This document shows, piece after piece, positions 24,491 to 32,795 of a stretch of 64,000 nucleotides of DNA. A model generated the notes under the pieces. It did no database searches. It was not told the origin of the DNA and saw nothing but the letters and a program-made list of their open reading frames with translations. Each line of letters opens with the position of its first letter. Position 1 is the first letter of the stretch. A program made the translations under genes and the position numbers. This DNA is from Pseudomonas arcuscaelestis (GTDB lineage: Bacteria > Pseudomonadota > Gammaproteobacteria > Pseudomonadales > Pseudomonadaceae), in contig NZ_JACOPV010000023.1 in the NCBI RefSeq assembly GCF_016881005.1, forward strand, positions 22,864 through 86,863, given 5' to 3'.

Positions 24491-26034
24491 GAGTCTGTCC
24501 TGGGCGCTGCCTCGTGCAGCGCATTACGTTTCTGATAGCCGGCAAAGGCCGCGGCCAGTAATTGATCCTGGGTCCAGGTTTCACGCTCGAAGGTATCGAC
24601 CAGCCGTCCGGCGCTGAGCACACCGATACGGTCACAGATCAGCATCAGCTCGCGCAGATCACTGGAAACCACCACCAATGCCTTGCCGTTGCGCGCCAGG
24701 TCAGCCAGCAAGCCGTAGATATCGAATTTGGCACCGACATCGATGCCACGGGTTGGCTCGTCAAACAACAGCACCGAGCAATCACGTTCCAGCCAACGAC
24801 CGATCACTACCTTCTGCTGATTACCCCCCGACAGCTCACCTACCGCCTGTTGCGGACCAGAACTGCGGATACGCATGGCAGCGATCTGGCGCTGTGCCAA
24901 GTCACGCTCGGCATCGCGGTCAAGTATTCCCGCCCGGGAAATCGCCGGCATGTTGCCCAAGGCAATATTGCTGCTGATTGACTGCAACAGCAGCAACCCC
25001 TCGCCCTTACGGTCTTCGGTAATCAGGGCGATGCCCTGGCGCACTGCCGATACTGGAGAACGTATGTGAACGCCACGCAAAGGATTGCCCAACTCGATAG
25101 TGCCGCTGTCGGCGCGGTCGGCACCATAGATCAAACGTAGTAATTCGGTACGACCTGCACCTATCAGCCCTGAAATGCCAAAAATTTCGCCACTGCGCAC
25201 CTCGAAAGACACGTCGCGAACTTTGTCAGCTCTGCCCAGGCCATTGACCTTGAGCAACGGCGCACCGATCTGGCGCTGACCCAGGTCGATATGCTCGGCC
25301 AATTCGCGCCCCACCATCAGGTTCACCAGTTCGGCGCTGCTATAGCGTGCCATCGGCTCGACGCATACCAACCGACCATCGCGCAACACAGCGATACGCT
25401 TAGCGATGCGCTTGAGTTCTTCGAGACGATGAGAGATGTAGACGATGGCCACGCCCTGTTGCTGCAGGCGGGCGATCTGAGTGAACAGCAACTCGACCTC
25501 TCGCGCCGTGAGCATGGCGGTGGGTTCATCGAATATAAGTACTCGGCATTCACCGATCAGGTTGCGGGCGATTTCCACCATTTGCTGGTGACCGATACCC
25601 AGCTCGCCAACCGGGGTGTCTGGATCGATAGCATCCAGGCCGACTTGCGCCATCGCAGCCTGGGCCATCTGGCGCAGGCGCTTGCGGTTGATCCAGCCGG
25701 CACGGCTAGGCAGGTTGTCGAGAAACAGATTCTCGGCCACGCTCAGTGTCGGCAGCAGATTGAGTTCCTGCATGACCATGCGCACGCCCATTCGCTCGGC
25801 GGCGGCCCGGCTGCCGGGCAGGTAGGGCTGACCTTGAAATTCCATATACCCGGTGCTGGGCGTCTCCAGACCGCCAATGATTTTCGACAGGGTACTTTTG
25901 CCCGCACCGTTCTCGCCAGTGAGGGCCAGCACTTCACCTCGACGCAGGCTCAGGCTGACATCGCTCAGCACCGGCTGAGCGTAGGTCTTGCCTATTGCAC
26001 TGACCGAAAGCACTACCTGCGCAGTCGCTGACAT
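24487..26034 (-). CDS. rbsA: Ribose ABC transporter ATPase (two nucleotide-binding domains)
   Basis: 515 residues with two ABC domains. The first has Walker A GENGAGKST and Walker B LIFDEPTAM. The second has a degenerate Walker A (GLIGAGRTE), the signature LSGGNQQKV and LLFDEPTRGIDVG. One degenerate site is normal for sugar importers of this class. It powers RbsC. The ATG follows AGGAG. Confidence 0.96.
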   Translation of the reverse strand: MSATAQVVLSVSAIGKTYAQPVLSDVSLSLRRGEVLALTGENGAGKSTLSKIIGGLETPSTGYMEFQGQPYLPGSRAAAERMGVRMVMQELNLLPTLSVAENLFLDNLPSRAGWINRKRLRQMAQAAMAQVGLDAIDPDTPVGELGIGHQQMVEIARNLIGECRVLIFDEPTAMLTAREVELLFTQIARLQQQGVAIVYISHRLEELKRIAKRIAVLRDGRLVCVEPMARYSSAELVNLMVGRELAEHIDLGQRQIGAPLLKVNGLGRADKVRDVSFEVRSGEIFGISGLIGAGRTELLRLIYGADRADSGTIELGNPLRGVHIRSPVSAVRQGIALITEDRKGEGLLLLQSISSNIALGNMPAISRAGILDRDAERDLAQRQIAAMRIRSSGPQQAVGELSGGNQQKVVIGRWLERDCSVLLFDEPTRGIDVGAKFDIYGLLADLARNGKALVVVSSDLRELMLICDRIGVLSAGRLVDTFERETWTQDQLLAAAFAGYQKRNALHEAAPRTDS

Positions 26035-26049
26035 TACCTGTTCTCCTGA

Positions 26050-26068
26050 CGCCTGCCATGGGCAGGCG
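26050..26068 (-). promoter_or_regulatory. Intercistronic hairpin between rbsB and rbsA
   Basis: A perfect 8-bp inverted repeat (CGCCTGCC/GGCAGGCG, 3-base loop) without a T-run. Such hairpins after binding-protein genes stabilise the upstream message and keep the binding protein in excess. This is inference from position and structure. Confidence 0.55.
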
Positions 26069-26080
26069 CTTGCAGTGCGA

Positions 26081-27037
26081 CTACTTGTTGGTGATCAGCT
26101 CGACTGGGGTCTGGATGACGTTGTCAGCGTCTACTTCTGGCTTTTCGCCCTTGAGCATCTTCAACGCGGCTTCAATACCGAACACTGCCTGTTTGGCCGC
26201 GTACTGATCAGCGGTCGCAAGTACCCGACCATCCTTGAGCATAGGCTTGATGGCGTTGATATTGTCGTAGCCGACGACTTGCACCTGGCCAGCCTTGCCC
26301 GCTGCCCGTACCGCCGAAACCGCGCCTAACGCCATGCTGTCGTTGCCAGCCAGCAGCGCCTTGAGTTCAGGGTGGGCATTGAGCATGGAAGCCGCAACGG
26401 CGTTGCCCTTGGCAATTTCCCAATCGCCCGACTGCACTGAAACGACCTTGATTTGCGCCGCCTCCATCGCATCCTTGAAGCCAGCGGTGCGCTGCTGGGC
26501 ATTAGTGGTGGTCGAGACACCTTCAATGATGCCGACTTCATCGCCAGCCTTGAGCTTTTCCTTGGCCAAGTACTCGCCCACCAGACGTGCACCCTTGCGA
26601 TTGTCCGGACCAACAAAGGGTACGCTGAGGTTCTTGCTCTTGAGGACTTCAGGGTCGAGACGGTTGTCGATATTGACCACGGTAATGCCCGCGTCCATGG
26701 CTTTCTTGACCACAGGTACAAGCGCCTTGGAATCGGCAGGTGCGATAACCAGGGCATTGACCCCGGAAACAATCATCTGCTCGACAATGCGAATCTGGTT
26801 GCCTGAATCGGTTTCATCCTTGATGCCGTTGGACACCAGATCAAATGCGCTGGCATGTTCTTTCTGGTAGGCCTTGGCCCCGTCTTCCATGGTGAGGAAG
26901 AACTCATTGGCAAGGGATTTCATCACCAGGGCAACCTTGGGCTTTTCCTCCGCCACGGCCGGGGAAAGAGGCAGTGCGAGGGACAGCGAAGACATTACGG
27001 CGAGCGCCAAAAGACGTCCTGCGAACGGCAGCTTCAT
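26081..27037 (-). CDS. rbsB: Periplasmic ribose-binding protein
   Basis: 318 residues with a signal peptide ending near AVA and a type I periplasmic-binding fold (VALVMKSLANEFF, GVNALVIAPADS, ALLAGNDSMALGAV, VVGYDNI). It delivers ribose to RbsAC. First gene of the operon; GGAG precedes the ATG. Confidence 0.96.
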   Translation of the reverse strand: MKLPFAGRLLALAVMSSLSLALPLSPAVAEEKPKVALVMKSLANEFFLTMEDGAKAYQKEHASAFDLVSNGIKDETDSGNQIRIVEQMIVSGVNALVIAPADSKALVPVVKKAMDAGITVVNIDNRLDPEVLKSKNLSVPFVGPDNRKGARLVGEYLAKEKLKAGDEVGIIEGVSTTTNAQQRTAGFKDAMEAAQIKVVSVQSGDWEIAKGNAVAASMLNAHPELKALLAGNDSMALGAVSAVRAAGKAGQVQVVGYDNINAIKPMLKDGRVLATADQYAAKQAVFGIEAALKMLKGEKPEVDADNVIQTPVELITNK

Positions 27038-27372
27038 TGCATTTACTCCGAATTTTATAATTATCTATCGGGTCGCAAACGTTTGCGTTAACTCACTATG
27101 GGAACGCAACCAGACTTTGTCAAATTCGCCACCGTCGATGCTCTGGAAGTTGCCCGTACGAATTATCATCAAATTGCTCGGAAAACCGAACCCCCCAAAA
27201 TGGAACATTCGGTTTATCGAACAGAAAAAGTTAAAAGGGACGTCCTCTAGCTTCAAAAAAACCATGTATATCAATTAGTTAACCACATAATCCGACGAAC
27301 GGCAGACTTGGCCCGCTTTCTGCTCCCTCCTGCGAGTTACACAGCGAACTCCATTCATAAGAGAGATCAATA
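27038..27372. other. Divergent control region of rbsB and ansB
   Basis: 335 bp between divergent genes, holding the RbsR operator on the rbsB side. Nothing else is recognisable. Confidence 0.5.
27074..27087. promoter_or_regulatory. Probable RbsR operator
   Basis: Perfect palindrome CGCAAACGTTTGCG with the central CG typical of LacI-family sites, 37 bp upstream of the rbsB start codon. Confidence 0.85.
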
Positions 27373-28461
27373 ATGAAAGCTGCGCTTAACTCCTTCGTTC
27401 CAGGGGCATTGGCCCTGCTGCTGTTACTGCCCGCAGGTGTCAACGCCAAAGAAGTCGAGAACCAACAGAAACTGGCCAATGTGGTCATTCTCGCCACCGG
27501 GGGCACCATCGCTGGTGCCGGTGCCAGCGCCGCCAACAGCGCCACCTACCAAGCCGCCAAGCTGGGCGTGGACAAGCTGATTGCCGGTGTTCCGGAACTG
27601 GCAAATATCGCCAATGTGCGCGGCGAACAAGTGATGCAGATCGCCTCCGAAAGCATCAGCAATGACAACCTGCTGCAACTGGGCAAACGCGTTGCCGAGC
27701 TTGCCGACAGCAAGGATGTCGATGGGATCGTGATCACCCACGGTACCGATACCCTGGAAGAGACTGCCTACTTCCTCAACCTGGTAGAAAAAACCGACAA
27801 GCCAATTGTAGTTGTCGGCTCCATGCGCCCAGGCACTGCCATGTCTGCCGACGGTATGCTCAACCTCTACAACGCCGTAGCCGTGGCCAGCAACAAAGAG
27901 TCGCGCGGCAAAGGCGTGCTGGTCACCATGAACGATGAAATCCAGTCGGGTCGTGACGTCAGCAAGACCGTTAACATCAAGACCGAAGCATTCAAGAGCC
28001 CTTGGGGGCCACTGGGCATGGTCGTTGAAGGCAAATCGTATTGGTTTCGCCTGCCAGCCAAGCGCCACACCATGGATTCCGAATTCGACATTAAGAAAAT
28101 CAACAGCCTGCCTGCGGTAGACATCGCCTACGGCTACGGCAACGTTACCGACACCGCCTACAAGGCGCTGGCACAGGGCGGCGCCAAAGCAATCATCCAT
28201 GCCGGCACCGGCAACGGCTCGGTATCCTCCCGCGTAGTTCCTACACTGCAGGAGCTGCGTAAGGAGGGCGTGCAGATCATTCGCTCCTCGCATGTGAATG
28301 CCGGCGGCTTCGTACTGCGCAACGCCGAGCAGCCTGACGACAAGAACGACTGGGTTGTAGCCCATGACCTCAACCCACAAAAAGCCCGGATTCTGGCAAT
28401 GGTCGCCTTGACCAAGACCCAGAACAGCAAAGAGCTGCAGCGGATTTTCTGGGAATACTGA
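27373..28461 (+). CDS. ansB: Periplasmic glutaminase-asparaginase
   Basis: 362 residues with a signal peptide (ALALLLLLPAGVNA) and the type II asparaginase fold. The catalytic threonines lie in ATGGTIAGAG and HGTDTLEET, and the substrate loop is conserved. It hydrolyses Gln and Asn to the acids plus ammonia in the periplasm. It is very like the Pseudomonas 7A enzyme. Monocistronic, divergent from rbsB. Confidence 0.95.
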   Translation: MKAALNSFVPGALALLLLLPAGVNAKEVENQQKLANVVILATGGTIAGAGASAANSATYQAAKLGVDKLIAGVPELANIANVRGEQVMQIASESISNDNLLQLGKRVAELADSKDVDGIVITHGTDTLEETAYFLNLVEKTDKPIVVVGSMRPGTAMSADGMLNLYNAVAVASNKESRGKGVLVTMNDEIQSGRDVSKTVNIKTEAFKSPWGPLGMVVEGKSYWFRLPAKRHTMDSEFDIKKINSLPAVDIAYGYGNVTDTAYKALAQGGAKAIIHAGTGNGSVSSRVVPTLQELRKEGVQIIRSSHVNAGGFVLRNAEQPDDKNDWVVAHDLNPQKARILAMVALTKTQNSKELQRIFWEY

Positions 28462-28478
28462 GTTTCGCACTCCAAGTG

Positions 28479-28505
28479 CTTGCCCCTCCTGTAGGACGGG
28501 GCAAG
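28479..28505 (+). terminator. Hairpin after ansB
   Basis: CTTGCCCC/GGGGCAAG, an 8-bp stem with an 11-base loop, 17 bp past the ansB stop. There is no T-run, so termination strength is uncertain. Confidence 0.4.
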
Positions 28506-28624
28506 CCCTCCCCCCGCCTACCCCAGGTAAAAATACTTTAAACGGACCGCAGCAAAGTGCGCGGTTTGCGGTCTCATGCGCTCTTTTACTGACGAGCTGT
28601 TGCGAAATTGCTTACAGTAAAATA

Positions 28625-28640
28625 CTGTACGCACATACAG
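28625..28640 (+). promoter_or_regulatory. LexA (SOS) box
   Basis: CTGTACGCACATACAG is an exact CTGT-N8-ACAG match to the gamma-proteobacterial LexA consensus, 18 bp before the start codon of the DUF1654 gene, so bound LexA would block its transcription. Confidence 0.82.
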
Positions 28641-28658
28641 CCAAATAAGGAACGTTTC

Positions 28659-28898
28659 GTGGCCACCACTTCCGCCCCTGCCAGCAGTTACGAGCAACTG
28701 GGCATCCGCATCCAGAAAATCATCAACTCACCGACCGCACAGAAAGCGCGAGCCGCACTGATCTTCCGCCTGGAGCATGAATCCCCCGACGATTGGGCGA
28801 CCCTGCTTGAGGAAATCGCCGAGAACGACAACGTCACCCTCGCCTACCGCGATGACGGTGGCGTGCAGATTTTCTGGGTTGTGCCAAAGGAAGATTGA
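28659..28898 (+). CDS. DUF1654 protein, predicted SOS gene
   Basis: 79 residues starting at GTG 28659 with AAGGAA upstream; the earlier ATG at 28608 lies before the LexA box and cannot be the start. The segment SYEQLGIRIQKIINSP matches the DUF1654 family of Pseudomonas, whose function is unknown. It is six bases upstream of endA and probably co-transcribed under LexA control. Confidence 0.82.
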   Translation: MATTSAPASSYEQLGIRIQKIINSPTAQKARAALIFRLEHESPDDWATLLEEIAENDNVTLAYRDDGGVQIFWVVPKED

Positions 28899-28904
28899 AC
28901 CCGC

Positions 28905-29597
28905 ATGAGAGTTTCGTTTTTTGCAGTCGCTTGCCTACTGTTTAGTTTCACCAATGCCCACGCCGACGCACCCCGCACTTTCAGCGAAGCCAAAAAAGTT
29001 GCCTGGCGCTTGTATGCACCGCAGTCCACTGAGTTCTACTGCGGCTGCAAATACAACGGCAACAGGGTCGACCTCGCCGCGTGCGGGTACATTCCGCGCA
29101 AGAATGCCAACCGCGCCTCGCGCATCGAATGGGAACATATCGTTCCTGCCTGGCAGATTGGCCACCAGCGCCAGTGCTGGCAAAGTGGCGGGCGCAAGAA
29201 TTGCACACGCAATGACAAAGTATTCCAGCGTGCCGAGGCCGACCTGCACAATCTGGTGCCAAGTATTGGCGAGGTAAACGGCGATCGCAGCAATTTCAGC
29301 TTCGGCTGGCTGCCTGAACAACGCGGGCAATATGGTTCATGCCTGACCCAAGTGGACTTCAAGGCCAAGAAGGTCATGCCGCGGCCATCGATTCGCGGGA
29401 TGATCGCACGCACCTACTTCTATATGAGCAAGCAGTACAGCCTCAAACTGTCCAAGCAGGACCGCCAACTCTATGAAGCCTGGAACAAAACCTACCCACC
29501 GCAACCTTGGGAACGCCAGCGCAATCAGCGAGTCGCCTGTGTGATGGGGCACGGCAATGAGTTCGTCGGCCCGGTGAACCTCAGTGCTTGCGGTTGA
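28905..29597 (+). CDS. endA: Periplasmic endonuclease I
   Basis: 230 residues with a signal peptide (AVACLLFSFTNAHA) and the endonuclease I core (SRIEWEHIVPAWQIG with catalytic His, LHNLVPSIGEVNGDRSN with the metal-binding Asn region). It cuts double-stranded DNA in the periplasm or outside the cell. Its place behind a LexA box suggests DNA-damage induction. Confidence 0.95.
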   Translation: MRVSFFAVACLLFSFTNAHADAPRTFSEAKKVAWRLYAPQSTEFYCGCKYNGNRVDLAACGYIPRKNANRASRIEWEHIVPAWQIGHQRQCWQSGGRKNCTRNDKVFQRAEADLHNLVPSIGEVNGDRSNFSFGWLPEQRGQYGSCLTQVDFKAKKVMPRPSIRGMIARTYFYMSKQYSLKLSKQDRQLYEAWNKTYPPQPWERQRNQRVACVMGHGNEFVGPVNLSACG

Positions 29598-29600
29598 GCA

Positions 29601-30026
29601 TCAGGCCAGCGCCTGCAGGTAGGCGCTGGCCTGATGGTAACGAGCCAGGCGGGCCAGGTCTTCGGGGCCGGGAGAGGCAATGCGTGACAGGTCACTGTTG
29701 TCGGCAAGATCAGCAAGCTTCACTACGCGCGCCAACGGATCGTCGCCTACACGGATAACGAAAGCCTCATAGCTTTCCTCATCCCGACGGCTCAATGCCT
29801 GCACTGCGGCGAGGATCTTGAGGGTAAAGCCTTCGCGGGCAAGGTCCGGCAACGTCATCGAAGAATCCTCGAGCACATCGTGCAGCACCGCAACGATGCG
29901 TTGCTCGACTGTCGAGACCTGCAACATCACCCGTAGTGGATGCAGGATATAGGCAGCGCCGCCCTTGTCCTGCTGCCCTTCATGCGCCCTCGCTGCCACC
30001 GCAATTGCCCGCTCCAGCGTAGACAT
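29601..30026 (-). CDS. HD-domain phosphohydrolase (RelA/SpoT hydrolase-like)
   Basis: 141 residues consisting of one HD domain: ARAHEGQ, YILHPLRVM, VAVLHDVLEDS and VKLADLADN follow the metal-binding pattern of the SpoT hydrolase half. There is no synthetase, TGS or ACT domain. It could be a small alarmone hydrolase or another nucleotide phosphohydrolase. GGAGG precedes the ATG. Its end lies 3 bp from that of endA (convergent). Confidence 0.82.
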   Translation of the reverse strand: MSTLERAIAVAARAHEGQQDKGGAAYILHPLRVMLQVSTVEQRIVAVLHDVLEDSSMTLPDLAREGFTLKILAAVQALSRRDEESYEAFVIRVGDDPLARVVKLADLADNSDLSRIASPGPEDLARLARYHQASAYLQALA

Positions 30027-30038
30027 AAGCCCTCCTGC

Positions 30039-30230
30039 TCAATGCTCGCGCGGCTTATGGCGCGCCTTGCCGTGGACGTTGCTCAACCGGCCCTCATGCA
30101 TAGCATAGTCAAGCAATTGTCCTTCGACATCAAAGTCATGGCGCAGGTAAAGCGCAAGCGCCGGTTGTTTGTCGGCGCCTTCAGTCGGTTCGATAGGCTG
30201 TAGGGGTATGGCGGGCGACGCTTCCTTCAT
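30039..30230 (-). CDS. Small hypothetical protein, 63 aa
   Basis: Soluble, charged, no recognised domain. AAGGAG precedes the ATG at 30230 (a GTG sits just before it). It ends 12 bp before the HD-domain gene on the same strand and may share its transcript. Confidence 0.5.
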   Translation of the reverse strand: MKEASPAIPLQPIEPTEGADKQPALALYLRHDFDVEGQLLDYAMHEGRLSNVHGKARHKPREH

Positions 30231-30283
30231 CACAGCTCTCCTTGCATTGAGCTGTGAGTGTACGGGGCCCGGGAAGGCTGTGG

Positions 30284-30853
30284 CTAGCGTGGCGCGTCGT
30301 GCTGAATAACGATCGAGTCGGTACCCAGGCGCGTCATCACATCAGCCTGCCGCGCCTCGGCCTCAGCCTTGCTCGGGAACGGACCGAGCAAAACCACTGG
30401 CTTGCCGTTGCGGTACACCACTGACGAAGGGATCTGCTTTTCGATCAGGCGGGCGGTCATGTCGCTCAAGGCGCCCATGTTCGCCCCCTGGACGATTTCA
30501 ACGTCCCACCCTTCAGGTGCAGGCTTATCTGCCATGGCTTCGGCGCTGCGCTGCAGCTCGGCGCCACCACAGGCTTCGCGAATGCGCAGGTTGCTGCCCT
30601 TGTCGGCGAGAACAATCTCGTAGCCCTCGGTTTGCTTGAAGGCCACATAGCTGCGGTAGGGCAAAAAGGCACCAGCATCGTCTTTACTGCGCACCTGACC
30701 GCAAATGGTGCCCTGTTTGTCGATTCGCACGTTGCCGAACTTGGCCGTCTTGGGATTGGGCAACTGCTCGGCAATTTGCTTGTGCACGCCTTCGACTGCA
30801 TTTTCGCAGCCGGCCAGAGCCAGTACTGCCATTACCATCGCCACTTTGCGCAC
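30284..30853 (-). CDS. SPOR-domain lipoprotein
   Basis: 189 residues starting at GTG 30853 with AGGAGATAG upstream; the frame back to 31015 runs into tRNA-Val and is not used. Lipobox LAGC (about 13-16), then a middle domain with NPKTAKFGNVRI and ICGQVRSKDD, then a C-terminal segment with VVLLGPFPSKAEAEARQADV typical of SPOR repeats that bind denuded peptidoglycan. Exact role unknown. Confidence 0.72.
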   Translation of the reverse strand: MRKVAMVMAVLALAGCENAVEGVHKQIAEQLPNPKTAKFGNVRIDKQGTICGQVRSKDDAGAFLPYRSYVAFKQTEGYEIVLADKGSNLRIREACGGAELQRSAEAMADKPAPEGWDVEIVQGANMGALSDMTARLIEKQIPSSVVYRNGKPVVLLGPFPSKAEAEARQADVMTRLGTDSIVIQHDAPR

Positions 30854-30937
30854 GCGTCTATCTCCTGGATACAAGCGGCGGATTTTACCATCGGCGGCAA
30901 GGCCAAAGGTTACAATCGGCGGCCCGATGAAAGCAAA

Positions 30938-30963
30938 AAGGGCGATCCTTTCGGATCGCCCTT
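30938..30963 (-). terminator. Terminator after tRNA-Val (first copy)
   Basis: An 11-bp stem (AAGGGCGATCC/GGATCGCCCTT) with a 4-base loop and TTTTTG following on the minus strand. Confidence 0.85.
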
Positions 30964-30975
30964 CTTGTCGAGATT

Positions 30976-31052
30976 TGGTAGGCACAATTGGACTCGAACC
31001 AACGACCCCCACCATGTCAAGGTGGTGCTCTAACCAACTGAGCTATGTGCCT
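30976..31052 (-). tRNA. tRNA-Val(GAC), copy 1
   Basis: 77 nt with encoded CCA, acceptor AGGCACA/TGTGCCT, and anticodon loop TTGACAT giving GAC. Identical by eye to copy 2. Confidence 0.95.
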
Positions 31053-31171
31053 GCTGTGGGGCGCATAATACGCAGGTATGCACCTGTCGTAAAGCGAAAT
31101 TTCATAAAAAAATCAGCAGCTTTAGTGCGCCTGGCTCGCCGAGGCATCGCAGAAAATCCAAGACAACAAAA

Positions 31172-31197
31172 AAGGGCCCACCTTTCGGTGAGCCCTT
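31172..31197 (-). terminator. Terminator after tRNA-Val (second copy)
   Basis: Stem AAGGGCTCACC paired with GGTGGGCCCTT (one weak pair) followed by TTTTTTG on the minus strand. The two tRNA-Val copies therefore each have their own terminator. Confidence 0.75.
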
Positions 31198-31227
31198 CTG
31201 GACCGCCCAGCAGGGGCGGATTTGATT

Positions 31228-31304
31228 TGGTAGGCACAATTGGACTCGAACCAACGACCCCCACCATGTCAAGGTGGTGCTCTAACCAACTGAGCTATGT
31301 GCCT
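31228..31304 (-). tRNA. tRNA-Val(GAC), copy 2
   Basis: Same 77-nt sequence and anticodon GAC as copy 1, about 175 bp away. Confidence 0.95.
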
Positions 31305-31490
31305 GCTGTGGGGCGGCATTCTACGTATTCGGTTGACAGTGTCAACTCTTTTTTTTGGCTAAGCCACTGAATCTTAAAAATATTTAGCAAAAGCCGGGGT
31401 AAAGGATTTTTAACACATGACTAGCGGGTGTTTATTATTATTGATAGCATCGGTACAGTCGTAAAAAATATAAAACAGAGGTTTCGCAGC

Positions 31491-32774
31491 ATGGCCAATA
31501 CACCCTACCCTCAGTCCTACTACGCCGCATCGGCCAATCCGGTACCGCCGCGCCCGGCGTTGCAGGAAGAGGTACAGACCGATGTCTGCGTGATCGGCGC
31601 CGGCTACACCGGTCTGTCCAGCGCCTTGTTCCTGCTGGAAGCCGGCTTTAGTGTCACCGTGCTGGAAGCCGCCAAAGTCGGTTTCGGCGCTTCGGGCCGC
31701 AACGGTGGCCAGATCGTCAACAGCTACAGCCGCGACATTGACGTTATCGAACGTACTGTTGGCCCCAAGCAGGCGCAACTGCTCGGCCAAATGGCCTTTG
31801 AAGGCGGACGCATCATTCGCGAACGCGTAGCCAAATACAACATCCAGTGCGACCTCAAGGACGGCGGTGTATTCGCAGCCCTGACGCCCAAGCAAATGGG
31901 CCATCTGGAATCGCAAAAGCGCCTGTGGGAACGCTACGGCCATACTCAACTGGAGCTGATGGACCAGAAGCGCATCCGTGAAGTAGTCGATTGCGATCAG
32001 TATCTGGGCGGCATGCTCGATATGAGCGGCGGCCACATTCACCCCCTGAACCTGGCCCTGGGCGAAGCTGCAGCGGTCGAGTCGCTGGGTGGCAAGATCT
32101 ACGAGCAATCCCCGGCTGTACGCATCGAGCGTGGCGCTAACCCGGTTGTGCACACACCACAAGGTAAAGTGCGTGCCAAGTTCATCATTGTTGCCGGCAA
32201 CGCCTACCTGGGCAACCTGGTACCGGAACTGGCGTCCAAGTCGATGCCGTGCGGCACTCAGGTAATCACCACCGAACCGCTGGGCGATGATCTGGCGCGT
32301 CAACTGTTGCCGCAAGATTATTGCGTCGAAGACTGCAACTACCTGCTCGACTACTACCGCCTGACCGGTGACAAGCGCCTGATCTTTGGTGGTGGCGTGG
32401 TTTACGGTGCACGTGATCCGGCGAACATCGAAGCGATCATCCGACCGAAAATGCTCAAAGCCTTCCCGCAACTCAAGGACGTGAAGATCGACTACGCCTG
32501 GACCGGCAACTTCCTGCTGACCCTGTCGCGCCTGCCTCAGGTAGGTCGTCTGGGTGACAACATCTACTACTCCCAGGGTTGCAGCGGCCACGGCGTTACC
32601 TATACCCACTTGGCGGGCAAGGTGCTGGCCGAAGCACTGCGCGGACAAGCCGAGCGCTTCGATGCGTTCGCCGAGCTGCCACACTACCCGTTCCCAGGAG
32701 GCCAACTGCTGCGCGTACCGTTCAGCGCCCTGGGCGCCTGGTACTACAGCCTGCGCGACCGCCTGGGCTTCTAA
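31491..32774 (+). CDS. puuB: FAD-dependent gamma-glutamylputrescine oxidase-like enzyme
   Basis: 427 residues of the DAO family. N-terminal FAD motif VIGAGYTGLSSALFL (about 33-47), GFGASGRNGGQ typical of PuuB/PauB oxidases, and a C-terminal SQGCSGHGVTYTHLAGK that contacts FAD. Such enzymes oxidise gamma-glutamylated polyamines or related amines. The ATG at 31491 follows AGAGG. No other polyamine gene is adjacent, so the exact substrate is inferred. Confidence 0.82.
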   Translation: MANTPYPQSYYAASANPVPPRPALQEEVQTDVCVIGAGYTGLSSALFLLEAGFSVTVLEAAKVGFGASGRNGGQIVNSYSRDIDVIERTVGPKQAQLLGQMAFEGGRIIRERVAKYNIQCDLKDGGVFAALTPKQMGHLESQKRLWERYGHTQLELMDQKRIREVVDCDQYLGGMLDMSGGHIHPLNLALGEAAAVESLGGKIYEQSPAVRIERGANPVVHTPQGKVRAKFIIVAGNAYLGNLVPELASKSMPCGTQVITTEPLGDDLARQLLPQDYCVEDCNYLLDYYRLTGDKRLIFGGGVVYGARDPANIEAIIRPKMLKAFPQLKDVKIDYAWTGNFLLTLSRLPQVGRLGDNIYYSQGCSGHGVTYTHLAGKVLAEALRGQAERFDAFAELPHYPFPGGQLLRVPFSALGAWYYSLRDRLGF

Positions 32775-32795
32775 GCCCTGGCTGCTTCCAGGCTG

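Noticed and set aside
28479..28505. Strong terminator after ansB
   Set aside because: Stem is good but has no T-run, so I list it only as a weak hairpin.
30854..31015. N-terminal extension of the SPOR lipoprotein through tRNA-Val
   Set aside because: It reads through the tRNA and its terminator; the GTG at 30853 has a good ribosome binding site and begins the lipoprotein signal.
31410..32705. 431-codon minus-strand frame opposite the FAD oxidase
   Set aside because: Shadow of a clear FAD-dependent enzyme.
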